Below, piece after piece: positions 25,146-33,095 of a stretch of DNA of 60,699 bases (within the stretch, counting starts at the first letter, position 1; every line of letters begins with the position of its first letter). The notes beneath the pieces were generated by a model, which was not told the origin of the DNA, searched no databases, and was given only the letters and a program-made list of their open reading frames with translations. The stretch spans positions 1 to 60,699 of the forward strand of contig NZ_DHDZ01000059.1 of the NCBI RefSeq assembly GCF_002399615.1, read 5' to 3'. The DNA comes from Pedobacter sp. UBA4863. Lineage in GTDB: Bacteria > Bacteroidota > Bacteroidia > Sphingobacteriales > Sphingobacteriaceae. The position numbers were made by a program, and so were the translations under genes.

Positions 25146-26442
25146 GAAAATTTTAACCCTGTTTTTAGCAATGGCGGCAAGTGTGTCGGCTTTTGCTCAA
25201 GCGAATATCTCTCCGGCCAAAGCCCAAGCCAAAAAAGTAATTTTGTTGGGTGGGGTAGTGCATACCGGTAACGGACAGGTCATCAATAACGGTTACGTGG
25301 TGTTCGAAAAAGGCAAAATTACCGGTGTTGGCGATGCCACTACCGTGAAATTTGCAAGCAATGATGGCGAACTGATTAATGTGAACGGCAAGCACGTTTA
25401 CCCGGGTTTTATAGCGCCGGTAAACACCTTGGGTTTGGTAGAGTACGAATCGGTTAAGGCAACTTTAGATTTTCAAGAAATAGGTACCTTTAACCCACAT
25501 ATTAGATCATTAGTAGCTTACAATACCGATTCTAAGGTGCCAGCTACCTTGCGTAGCAATGGCGTTTTAATGGCCCAAATTAGACCAAGTGGCGGCGCAA
25601 TTTCTGGTAGTTCTTCTATAGTACAGCTAGATGCTTGGAACTGGGAAGATGCCGCTGTTAAAACCGATGAGGGCATGCATGTAAATTGGCCAGTGGTACC
25701 TCGTTTTAGAGGTTTTGGTGGAAGAACTGGTTTCTCTGCCGAAGCAATGGCTGAACGTACACAAGCTGCCATTGCCGAGTTAAATAGTTTCTTTGCCGAA
25801 GCAAAAGCTTATAACGAAGGGGCTAAACCTGCCGAAACCAATACGCGTATGGCAGCCATGGCCAAACTGTTTAAAGGCGAGCAGAAATTGTATATCACGG
25901 CCAATACCCAAAAAGATATTGTTGCTGCGGTAAACTTTGCCAAAAAGTTTAACATTACGCCAGTAATTATTGGTGGTAGTGAAGCTTATTTGGTAACAGA
26001 TTTCTTGAAGCAAAACAATGTGCCCGTAATTGTAAAACAACCACATGCTTTGCCAAACAACGTTGATGACGATGTAAACATGCCCTACAAAAATGCAGCT
26101 ATTTTGTATAATGCAGGGGTAACCGTAGCAGTAAGCATCGATGATTTTTGGCAACAACGCAACTTGCCTTTTATGGCGGGTACTGTGGCAACTTGGGGCT
26201 TAGATAAAGAAAAAGCGTTGCAAACCATTACGCTAAACACGGCCAAAATTTTAGGGATCGATAAAACCGTTGGCAGTTTAGAAGTGGGCAAAGATGCCAC
26301 GTTGTTTATTTCTACTGGCGATGCGCTAGACATGAAATCGAACAAAATAGAGAAAGCTTTTATTCAAGGTAGGGACATCAACTTAGATAACCTACACAAA
26401 CAACTGGATAAGAAGTTTAGCGATAAGTACACCAATAAATAG
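25138..26442 (+). CDS. Secreted amidohydrolase-like protein lacking metal ligands
   Basis: This 434-residue protein has a signal peptide (MNKKILTLFLAMAASVSAFA). The amidohydrolase fold is recognisable from GKHVYPGFIAPVNTLG and the closing VGSLEVGKDATLFI. The HxH after the first strand is replaced by APVN, and no clear substitute ligands appear apart from SIDDF. It is therefore probably a pseudoenzyme subunit, like module 1 of the preceding protein. ATG 25138 was chosen over 25099 because it gives a clean signal peptide; it overlaps the upstream stop by eight bases. Confidence 0.85.
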   Translation: MNKKILTLFLAMAASVSAFAQANISPAKAQAKKVILLGGVVHTGNGQVINNGYVVFEKGKITGVGDATTVKFASNDGELINVNGKHVYPGFIAPVNTLGLVEYESVKATLDFQEIGTFNPHIRSLVAYNTDSKVPATLRSNGVLMAQIRPSGGAISGSSSIVQLDAWNWEDAAVKTDEGMHVNWPVVPRFRGFGGRTGFSAEAMAERTQAAIAELNSFFAEAKAYNEGAKPAETNTRMAAMAKLFKGEQKLYITANTQKDIVAAVNFAKKFNITPVIIGGSEAYLVTDFLKQNNVPVIVKQPHALPNNVDDDVNMPYKNAAILYNAGVTVAVSIDDFWQQRNLPFMAGTVATWGLDKEKALQTITLNTAKILGIDKTVGSLEVGKDATLFISTGDALDMKSNKIEKAFIQGRDINLDNLHKQLDKKFSDKYTNK

Positions 26443-26481
26443 CAATTGTGCGTTCGGTGTTATTGCCAACAAATAGTTGAT

Positions 26482-26678
26482 CAAAATCCTCCTTGTTTAC
26501 CCGACTATTCCTATCGTGTGGACACATCTCATTCCTCCCCCTTAAATCCCCCTCCAAGAGGGGGACACATGGTGCTTAAGCATTTTGCATATCCCCCTCT
26601 CCGAGGGGGCAGGGGGAGGAAAATAACATTTTCCAATATTTGTGTCCACACGATAGGTGTAAGCGGGAGGATTTTTTT
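26482..26678. repeat. Nested inverted-repeat element
   Basis: The outermost arms AAAATCCTCC (left) and GGAGGATTTT (right) enclose a perfect 17-bp pair, CCTATCGTGTGGACACA at 26510-26526 and TGTGTCCACACGATAGG at 26641-26657. Inside are two inverted copies of a CCCCCTC/GAGGGGG palindrome (about 26530-26565 and 26590-26625) around GCTTAAGC. The element has no protein-coding content. It could be a non-autonomous mobile element carrying an inserted GC-rich repeat. The remainder of the 26443-26954 gap holds only a degenerate GCAATC-type repeat near 26868-26892. Confidence 0.8.
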
Positions 26679-26954
26679 GTTAAAATGGTTTTATCTTTTG
26701 AGATGCGTTGAAATATTATTAGTTTTTTCGTTAAAAAAGTATATAAATGATTATTTTGTACCTTTGTCTTTTCGTTTTTAACAAAATCTACGTCATTGTT
26801 GGGCAGCTTTTATCCCAATTGTTTGAACAAGCAACCTTAAGGCTGCTTTAAGGTTTACGTGCCGAATTGCTTTGCGCCTTGCAGCGACGTAAGTGGCTTA
26901 GATGAAAGCTGAAAAATGATAAAAACAAAGTATGCTCTTTGAAAATTAATAGAA

Positions 26955-26987
26955 ATAAAAAAAAGCGATTCAATCCAGAACCGCTTT
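26955..26987 (-). terminator. Intrinsic terminator of the tRNA-like unit
   Basis: The minus strand reads AAAGCGGTTC, a 6-base loop, GAATCGCTTT and then a run of T. The 10-bp stem has one G-T pair. It lies 27 bases after the CCA end of the second tRNA-like gene. Confidence 0.8.
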
Positions 26988-27013
26988 CTTAACTAACTTA
27001 TTATTTATAAAAA

Positions 27014-27158
27014 TGGCTGTTGGGGAAGGAGTCGAACCTTCAAGGGGTAGTTAGCTACAGTTCAAAAATTAATTTGTGGTCAACCCATAAACTGCGTTTA
27101 TCCCATAATCCCCACCACCGAGACAAGGAGGTGTGTCTGCCAATTTCACCACCCAACA
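27014..27158 (-). tRNA. tRNA-like gene, long variable arm, apparent GUC anticodon, CCA encoded
   Basis: The 5' TGTTGGG (27152-27158) pairs fully with 3' CCCAACA, followed by discriminator G and an encoded CCA. The D arm is GTG-AAATTGGCAGA-CAC, like tRNA-Leu. The anticodon arm is CCTCC-TTGTCTC-GGTGG, with a central T-T mismatch and a 7-base loop whose middle triplet is GTC. The T arm is GAAGG-TTCGACT-CCTTC. The variable region is about 73 bases, closed by GGGG/CCCC and containing ATAAA/TTTAT and GTAG/CTAC hairpins. A Leu-type body with G73 and GUC fits no standard isoacceptor. The amino acid is unassigned. Confidence 0.7.
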
Positions 27159-27212
27159 TTTTAAATGTTTTAAGTTGTATGTCGTTACGTTTAGTTAACT
27201 ATAACTTAAAAG

Positions 27213-27322
27213 CTGTAGGGGAAGGAGTCGAACCTTCATAGAGTGGTTGTGCCGTTGCCGGATTTCCCAAATTCTCTACCACCGAGACAAGGAGGTGTGT
27301 CTGCCAATTTCACCACCCTACA
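27213..27322 (-). tRNA. tRNA-like gene, long variable arm, apparent GUC anticodon, no encoded CCA
   Basis: The acceptor stem TGTAGGG/CCCTACA is perfect and differs from its neighbour by a compensatory T-A to A-T swap. The D arm, anticodon arm and T arm are identical to the downstream copy over 38 and 17 bases. The variable region is 41 bases: TAGAG/CTCTA closes it and CCG-GCAA-CGG forms an inner hairpin. The discriminator is G, but CTT rather than CCA follows, so CCA would be added after transcription. It lies 83 bases downstream of a strong promoter and 54 bases before the second copy. Confidence 0.7.
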
Positions 27323-27411
27323 TTATTTTAGTTTTTCAATCTCCAGTTTTGATTAACAATTACGAATTGCTAACCGAGAACTGCGGGCCGCCTACTGGCT
27401 TTTGCTTGATA

Positions 27412-27444
27412 CAAATATAGGCCGTTTACCAAATACATTGCAAA
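27412..27444 (-). promoter_or_regulatory. Promoter of the tRNA-like unit
   Basis: Minus-strand TTTG (27441-27444), a 21-base spacer and TATATTTG (27412-27419) match the Bacteroidota -33/-7 consensus well. Transcription would start near 27405 and run through both tRNA-like genes to the terminator at 26955-26987. Confidence 0.7.
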
Positions 27445-27517
27445 TTTTTTAATGATTTAATTTTATTTTTATTATATTTTCATTTATATTTATAATTCAT
27501 TGCTAAAAATATAATTT

Positions 27518-27994
27518 ATGCTAAAAAAGGAAACACAAAATTTCGAAATTGACAACCTCGATATACAGATACTTACGCAATTAATGCAAGATGCGACCAA
27601 ACCTTATACAGAAATTGCTAAAGAACTCATCGTTTCTGGAGGTACAGTGCATGTGCGTATGAAAAAACTGGCCGATATGGGTATTATCAGGGGCTCTCAT
27701 TTAATTATCGATCCGCGGAAAGCTGGTTATGATATTACGGCCTTTTTGGGTATTTATTTAGAAAAGGGTTCGTTGTACAAAGATGCTGTAGAACAATTAA
27801 GCAAAATTAAAGAAGTGGTAGAGCTACATTACACCACGGGGGCTTATAGTATGTTTGCTAAAATTACTTGTAGAGATACCGATCACCTGCGTCACGTGCT
27901 TAACGAAGAAATACAGGCAGTAAAAGGTATTCAGCGTACCGAAACACTTATTTCGTTAGAAGAGAGTATTAAGCGACAAATAGAGCTTATGTAG
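27518..27994 (+). CDS. Lrp/AsnC family transcriptional regulator
   Basis: This 158-residue DNA-binding regulator has an N-terminal helix-turn-helix (about 10-60; LDIQILTQLMQDATKPYTEI, then SGGTVHVRMKKLADMGII) and a C-terminal RAM/AsnC ligand-binding domain (about 75-150; AFLGIYLEKG, TTGAYSMFAKITC). Family members usually bind amino acids and form octamers. It is a single gene, divergent from the tRNA-like unit with about 110 bases between the promoter regions, so it could regulate that unit or itself; this is a guess from position. Confidence 0.9.
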   Translation: MLKKETQNFEIDNLDIQILTQLMQDATKPYTEIAKELIVSGGTVHVRMKKLADMGIIRGSHLIIDPRKAGYDITAFLGIYLEKGSLYKDAVEQLSKIKEVVELHYTTGAYSMFAKITCRDTDHLRHVLNEEIQAVKGIQRTETLISLEESIKRQIELM

Positions 27995-28023
27995 TGTTGA
28001 TGTTTAGCGTTTTTTTACCTACA

Positions 28024-28102
28024 GATGCACAGCTGATATTTTAATATGCTGTAGTTATATTTTAATCAACGTAGTGCATTTGTAGGCATTATATAATGCA
28101 CA
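28024..28102. repeat. Degenerate variable-arm hairpins near the Lrp gene
   Basis: ACAGCTGATAT/ATATGCTGT around TTTTA (about 28032-28053) and GTGCATT.../...AATGCAC (about 28074-28102) resemble the intact GTGCAT-TTGTA-ATGCAC hairpin at 30578-30594, the second with an 11-base insertion. They fill the gap between the Lrp-like gene and tex. Confidence 0.5.
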
Positions 28103-28132
28103 CGGTTATAAAGATGTTTAAGTAGCCATTGG

Positions 28133-30421
28133 CTACTTAAACATCCCTTTCAATTTTGCCAATTTAGCTTGCAAATCACCATCAACTTCTTTTTCTTTTT
28201 TATGTGGATTTTGGTTAAATGGTTTACGAGTTTGCTCGTTGCGTTTCTGTACCTCATCTTTATTCCTTGCTCCTTGTTCTTTGTCCTTGGCAACGCCATC
28301 CTCTTTCATCGACAAAGAAATGCGTTTGCGCTCAACATCAACATCGGTTACGGTAACTTGTACCACTTGGCTTACTTTTACCACTTCGTTAGGGTTGGCT
28401 ACAAATCTGTTGGCCAACTGACTGGTATGCACCAAACCATCCTGATGAACGCCAATATCTACAAAAGCACCAAAATTGGTAATGTTGGTTACAATTCCTT
28501 TCAGCTTCATCCCTTTTTTCAAATCTTCAATGCTGTTTACGCCATCGGCAAAGCTAAAAGCCTCAAATTGCTCACGTGGGTCGCGACCCGGCTTGGCCAA
28601 TTCTTTCACAATATCTTGCAGAGTTGGTAAACCAACTTCGGAACTCACGTACTTTTGTAAGTTAATTTGCTTTTGTAATGCTGTGTTTTTCATCAACTCT
28701 GCTACAGAAACAGCCAAATCTTTAGCCATTTGTTTTACTAAATCGTAACGCTCTGGGTGTACACCACTGCTGTCTAAAGGCTGTTCGGCATTGCGGATAC
28801 GCAAAAAACCAGCCGCTTGTTCAAAAGCCTTTTCGCCCAAACGCGGTACTTTTTTCAAGCTTGCTCTGTTTTTAAAAGCCCCATTAACAGTGCGGTAATT
28901 GATAATATTTTGTGCTAAACTTTCACCTAAGCCAGAAACGTAGGCTAGAATTTGTTTCGATGCCGTGTTCAGTTCAACGCCAACAGCATTTACGCAACTC
29001 ATTACGGTATCATCTAAGCTTTGTTGTAATTTATTTTGGTCAACATCATGCTGGTACTGACCAACACCAATAGATTTCGGGTCAATTTTTACCAATTCTG
29101 CCAAGGGGTCCATCAACCTACGGCCAATAGAAACCGCACCACGCACCGTAACATCATGGTCGGGAAATTCTTCTCTGGCCAAAGGCGATGCCGAGTAAAT
29201 TGAAGCACCACTTTCGTTCACCATCACGATAGTTACGTTGGCTAACTTTAAACCACGCACAAAAGCTTCGGTTTCTCTGCCAGCAGTTCCATTTCCAATA
29301 GCGATGGCTTCAATCTCATATTTTTCGCAAAGCTGATTAATTTTCCACTCCGCGTCTTTAATATTTGCTTGACCAGTGTGTGGATAAACGGTAGTATTTT
29401 CCAATAAAATTCCCTGTCTATCTAAACAAACCACTTTACAGCCGGTTCTAAAACCTGGGTCAATGGCCATTACATTTTTTTGCCCTAGAGGTGCCGCCAT
29501 TAACAACTGACGAGCATTGGCTGCAAAAACTCGGATCGCTTCTTCGTCTGCTTTTTGTTTAATTGCTGCTCTTAGTTCGGTTTCCATAGCGGGGCGAAGT
29601 AAACGTTTGTAACCATCGTAAATGGCCAATTCTACTTGCTGGCTGGCGCTATTATTTCCAGTGATAAATTGTTTTTCTAACAATAAAATAGCCTCTTCAT
29701 CTGGTGGCAATACATCTAGTTTTAGCAAACCTTCTTCTTCGCCACGTAACATGGCCAAAACACGGTGCGATGGTGCATTCTTCGCACTTTCTTCCCATTC
29801 AAAGTAATCTTTGTATTTAATAGCTTCGGTTTCTTTGCCTTTAGCTACTACACTTTTGTAAGTTGCTTTTTGCTCAAAGTACTTGCGCATTTTGGTTCTC
29901 GTGTCTGCGTCTTCGTTAATGATCTCGGCAATAATATCCCTTGCGCCAGCTAAAGCTTGGTCGGCATTTGCTAATCCCTTTTCACCATCAATATAAGCAG
30001 TGGCTTCGTTTTCTACATCGATGCTGCTTTGTGCTAAAATACGCAAAGCCAAAGGTTCCAAGCCTTTTTCTCTCGCTACCGATGCCTTGGTTTTACGTTT
30101 TTGTTTATACGGTAGGTAAATATCTTCCAAAATGGTTAATGTTTCTGCAGCGTTAATTTTCTTCTCAAGCTCGGGCGTTAATTTTCCCTGTTCGGTAATT
30201 GATTTTAAAACCGCCTCCCTGCGTTTGTCTAGTTCTTTTAGCTGCTGTGCTAAATCTCTAATTGCAGCAATCTGCACTTCATCTAAACTGCCCGTTAACT
30301 CTTTGCGGTAACGAGAAATAAAAGGCACCGTTGCCCCTTCATCTAAAAGCGTTAATGTTGCATTAACCTGTTTGCTATTGATGTTTAACGTGGTAGAGAT
30401 ATGTTGTAGGTGATTGTTCAT
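28133..30421 (-). CDS. tex: Tex family RNA-binding protein
   Basis: Tex is a conserved cytoplasmic protein linked to transcription and RNA metabolism. This copy has 762 residues. The N-terminal helical region carries LLDEGATVPFISRYRKELTG. The YqgF-like RNase H fold starts at about 320 (VMAIDPGFRTGCKV) with GNGTAGRETE. Helix-hairpin-helix motifs follow (NIINYRTVNGAFKNRASL). An S1 RNA-binding domain occupies about 645-715 (GIVTNITNFGAFVDIGVHQD). A charged tail (NKDEVQKRNEQTRKP) follows, with a partial repeat of the EQGARNKD type. It is a single-gene unit. Confidence 0.93.
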   Translation of the reverse strand: MNNHLQHISTTLNINSKQVNATLTLLDEGATVPFISRYRKELTGSLDEVQIAAIRDLAQQLKELDKRREAVLKSITEQGKLTPELEKKINAAETLTILEDIYLPYKQKRKTKASVAREKGLEPLALRILAQSSIDVENEATAYIDGEKGLANADQALAGARDIIAEIINEDADTRTKMRKYFEQKATYKSVVAKGKETEAIKYKDYFEWEESAKNAPSHRVLAMLRGEEEGLLKLDVLPPDEEAILLLEKQFITGNNSASQQVELAIYDGYKRLLRPAMETELRAAIKQKADEEAIRVFAANARQLLMAAPLGQKNVMAIDPGFRTGCKVVCLDRQGILLENTTVYPHTGQANIKDAEWKINQLCEKYEIEAIAIGNGTAGRETEAFVRGLKLANVTIVMVNESGASIYSASPLAREEFPDHDVTVRGAVSIGRRLMDPLAELVKIDPKSIGVGQYQHDVDQNKLQQSLDDTVMSCVNAVGVELNTASKQILAYVSGLGESLAQNIINYRTVNGAFKNRASLKKVPRLGEKAFEQAAGFLRIRNAEQPLDSSGVHPERYDLVKQMAKDLAVSVAELMKNTALQKQINLQKYVSSEVGLPTLQDIVKELAKPGRDPREQFEAFSFADGVNSIEDLKKGMKLKGIVTNITNFGAFVDIGVHQDGLVHTSQLANRFVANPNEVVKVSQVVQVTVTDVDVERKRISLSMKEDGVAKDKEQGARNKDEVQKRNEQTRKPFNQNPHKKEKEVDGDLQAKLAKLKGMFK

Positions 30422-30478
30422 TGTTAGTTTTAAAAGCGGTAAATTTAATATTATTAATCTTAAACCGAGATTAAATTA

Positions 30479-30652
30479 GCCACAGATGCACAGATTAAAT
30501 TGTAGCCGATTGGTATGTTTTAAATCTGCGCATCTGTGGCCGACATGTGCTGTACGTGATTTGTAATCGCGAACCCCGTGCATTTGTAATGCACAACGGT
30601 TATAGTAAATTAAAAATCTGCCGATAGGACTTCGGAATTGCAAATTCCGAAG
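30479..30652. repeat. Palindrome cluster upstream of hflX
   Basis: GCCACAGATGCACAGATT (30479-30496) and AATCTGCGCATCTGTGGC (30523-30540) form one long hairpin. Three variable-arm hairpins follow: CGTGAT-TTGTA-ATCGCG (30555-30571), GTGCAT-TTGTA-ATGCAC (30578-30594) and CTTCGGAAT-TGCAA-ATTCCGAAG (30630-30652). A partial GCCACAGA...TCTGTGCATC copy with a CCCGTAATCGGG hairpin lies at about 30714-30795. The gap 30422-30889 otherwise has only the hflX promoter. Confidence 0.75.
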
Positions 30653-30872
30653 AGCGAGTGAGGTGGTTCTTGGCAAGGTTGCGGTTTTCCTAGCTTAAGG
30701 ATTAAAACCATTTAGCCACAGAATAAATTAATTTCATTCAGTCGTTTTTAAATCTGTGCATCCCGTAATCGGGATAAATGCTGTGACCGATAAAACATCC
30801 CGCATTTTGAGGTGTTATTCAAGTTGTCAATCAAATCGTAAGTTTAAAAATCGTAAATCGTAAATCCATTCG

Positions 30873-30880
30873 TATCTTTG
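30873..30880 (+). promoter_or_regulatory. Candidate -7 box of hflX
   Basis: TATCTTTG ends nine bases before the hflX ATG, so the transcript would have almost no leader. There is no clear TTTG at -33. Confidence 0.55.
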
Positions 30881-30889
30881 TAGTAATTA

Positions 30890-32089
30890 ATGGGAAGACA
30901 GAAATTTTATGATACAGCGTCCAAGCAAGAGCGGGCGATTTTAGTAGGGGTGGCTTTGCCCGGCGAAAAGCCAGCGCAAACCCAAGAATATTTAGATGAG
31001 CTGGCTTTTTTAGTGAATACGGCAGGTGGCGTGGTAGAAAAAACTTTTACCCAACGTATGCAAAAGCCAGACCGTGCTACTTTTGTGGGTACGGGTAAGT
31101 TAGAAGAAATTCAAACTTATGTAAAGGTAGAAGAAATTGATATTGTAGTGTTCGATGATGAGCTTTCGCCATCGCAACTGCGTAACATTGAAAGAGAACT
31201 AAAGGTTAAAATCTTAGATAGAAGTAACCTCATTCTCGATATTTTTGCTGGAAGAGCGCAAACTGCACAAGCGAAAACGCAGGTAGAACTAGCGCAATTA
31301 CAATATTTATTACCTCGTTTAACCCGTATGTGGACCCACTTAGAGCGACAAAAAGGGGGTATTGGGATGCGTGGCCCAGGCGAAAGCCAGATTGAGAGCG
31401 ATAGAAGGATGATTTTAGAGAAAATCACTTTGTTAAAAGAACGCTTAAAATTGATTGACCGGCAGAACGAAACACAACGTAAAAACCGCGGACAGCTCAT
31501 TCGAGTGGCTTTGGTAGGTTACACCAACGTAGGTAAATCAACCATCATGAACATGCTTTCTAAATCTGATGTGTTTGCAGAAAATAAATTGTTTGCAACC
31601 CTAGATACTACGGTGCGCAAGGTGGTGATTGAGAATTTGCCTTTCTTACTCTCAGATACGGTAGGGTTTATTCGAAAACTCCCACACCATTTGGTAGAGT
31701 GTTTTAAATCTACACTAGACGAAGTTCGCGAGGCTGATATTTTAGTGCATGTGGTAGATGTTTCGCATCCGAATTTTGAAGACCAAATACATACGGTAAA
31801 CGAAACTTTAAAAGATTTAGGTGCCAGAGATAAGGAAACTATTATGGTGTTCAATAAAATTGATGCCTATGTTGCACCAGAATTTGATAATTTGGTAGAT
31901 GTGGATGAACAGCGTGAGCCATTAACTTTAGCAGATTTCAAGAAAACTTGGATGGCACAACATAATTCACCGGCAATCTTTATTTCGGCTACGAAAAAAG
32001 AAAATTTAGAAGAGTTTAGAACATTATTGTACGATAAGGTGAAGGATATTCATACGACGCGTTATCCGTATGATAAGTTGCTATATTAG
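30890..32089 (+). CDS. hflX: GTPase HflX
   Basis: HflX is a ribosome-associated GTPase that splits or rescues stalled 70S ribosomes, often under stress. This copy has 399 residues. The N-terminal HflX domain reads ATFVGTGKLEEIQ. The linker carries RGPGESQIESDRR. The G domain has G1 GYTNVGKST, G3 DTVGFIRKLP and G4 NKID, then SATKKENLEE at the end. No hfq or hflKC genes are nearby. The start at 30890 is close to a -7 box. Confidence 0.94.
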   Translation: MGRQKFYDTASKQERAILVGVALPGEKPAQTQEYLDELAFLVNTAGGVVEKTFTQRMQKPDRATFVGTGKLEEIQTYVKVEEIDIVVFDDELSPSQLRNIERELKVKILDRSNLILDIFAGRAQTAQAKTQVELAQLQYLLPRLTRMWTHLERQKGGIGMRGPGESQIESDRRMILEKITLLKERLKLIDRQNETQRKNRGQLIRVALVGYTNVGKSTIMNMLSKSDVFAENKLFATLDTTVRKVVIENLPFLLSDTVGFIRKLPHHLVECFKSTLDEVREADILVHVVDVSHPNFEDQIHTVNETLKDLGARDKETIMVFNKIDAYVAPEFDNLVDVDEQREPLTLADFKKTWMAQHNSPAIFISATKKENLEEFRTLLYDKVKDIHTTRYPYDKLLY

Positions 32090-32183
32090 AAATAACCAAT
32101 AATCAAGCAGCAATTGCCAAATTAGTTAGATGCTGATCATCAATAAACAAAAATCAAACTAGCGATAACATTATAGCATATTC

Positions 32184-32540
32184 CTAGCTCGATTTTTTAA
32201 TGATTGCGTTGAAAATAAGGGTGAGTTGTCCAGCTTCGTCAATGAGCTTGCTTTTGATGTCGTCTAAATAGGGCCTGTCGTTAATGTCTATCAGATTTAG
32301 CCAAAGCTTGGTTTCTTTAGCTTCTTTTCGACAAATTTTTATTCTATAAACGAAATCTACTTTGCTTAAGCTCTCATTTGCTTCAATATAGTTTGCAGCA
32401 ACAGAGCCAGAGGACCTTATTACTTGTTTAATGTCTTGTGCGTTGGCTATGTTTAGAGAAACATCTTTGCAATAACTTCGTACAGCTTTTGCAAAAAGAA
32501 AAGTTCTGTTCTCTAAGTCAAAATTTGTTGGGTTGTTCAT
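32184..32540 (-). CDS. Four-helix-bundle protein (23S rRNA-intervening-sequence-like)
   Basis: This 118-residue all-helical protein carries motifs shared with the S23/four-helix-bundle family (RSSGSVAANYIEANE, RIKICRKEAKETKLWL). Family members are often encoded inside rRNA intervening sequences or as isolated genes in variable regions of Bacteroidota. Here it stands alone between hflX and rbfA, in reverse orientation. The function is unknown. Confidence 0.85.
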   Translation of the reverse strand: MNNPTNFDLENRTFLFAKAVRSYCKDVSLNIANAQDIKQVIRSSGSVAANYIEANESLSKVDFVYRIKICRKEAKETKLWLNLIDINDRPYLDDIKSKLIDEAGQLTLIFNAIIKKSS

Positions 32541-32699
32541 TAATTAAATATAAGTATTTTTACATCCCAATTTAATACCCAATATCTTTTAAGTTTTTTG
32601 AAACGAGGTAAAACAGGTTTGGATAGCAAGTATTATGGTTTGGTAATTGGAATTTGATTATTGGTAATTGAATATTGTGATTTGGTAATTTATTAAGAT

Positions 32700-33095
32700 A
32701 TGGAAAGTAACAGACAAAAGAAGTTTGCAGGATTATTACAGGAAGAATTAGCGTCAATTTTTCAGCGTGAAGGCGCTGCTTACTTGCCAAATACATTGGT
32801 AACGATTACTAAGGTGCGTGTATCGCCAGATTTGGCGGTGGCTAAAGTTTACCTTAGTTTCTTAAATACAAACAATACGAGCTTATCGGTAGCTACGGTA
32901 AATTCGCATGCGGGCGAAATAAGGTATAAATTAGGGGCTCGTATTCGCCACCAGGCTAGGGTAATACCAACCTTAACTTTCTTTGTTGATGATACCAACG
33001 AATATGTAGAGCGTATGGATCAAATTTTTGATAAAATAGCAAAAGAACGCTCAGAGAAAGATACCGACGGTAGGGAAAACGGCGAGAATGAATAA
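32700..33095 (+). CDS. rbfA: Ribosome-binding factor A
   Basis: RbfA is a KH-fold 30S maturation factor that binds the 16S rRNA 5' helix. This copy has 131 residues, normal for the family. The segments RQKKFAGLLQEELASIF, ITKVRVSPDLAVAKVYLSF and IRYKLGARIRHQARVIPTL are typical, and a charged tail (RENGENE) ends it. The stop overlaps the next gene's start by eight bases. The upstream A+T-rich DNA has tandem TTGGTAATTGAAT-like low-complexity strings. Confidence 0.93.
   Translation: MESNRQKKFAGLLQEELASIFQREGAAYLPNTLVTITKVRVSPDLAVAKVYLSFLNTNNTSLSVATVNSHAGEIRYKLGARIRHQARVIPTLTFFVDDTNEYVERMDQIFDKIAKERSEKDTDGRENGENE

Noticed and set aside
26446..26781. 111-residue ORF on the plus strand
   Set aside because: It is translated from the nested palindromic element; composition (SSPLNPPPRGGHMVLKHF) reflects GC-rich repeats.
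27020..27241. 73-residue ORF on the plus strand
   Set aside because: It is the antisense of the two tRNA-like genes; its codons follow T-arm and acceptor sequences.
27014..27322. Group I intron or allo-tRNA explanation for the tRNA-like genes
   Set aside because: The inserts are too short for an intron and sit in the variable arm; the acceptor/T lengths are 7/5, not the 8/4 or 9/3 of allo-tRNAs.
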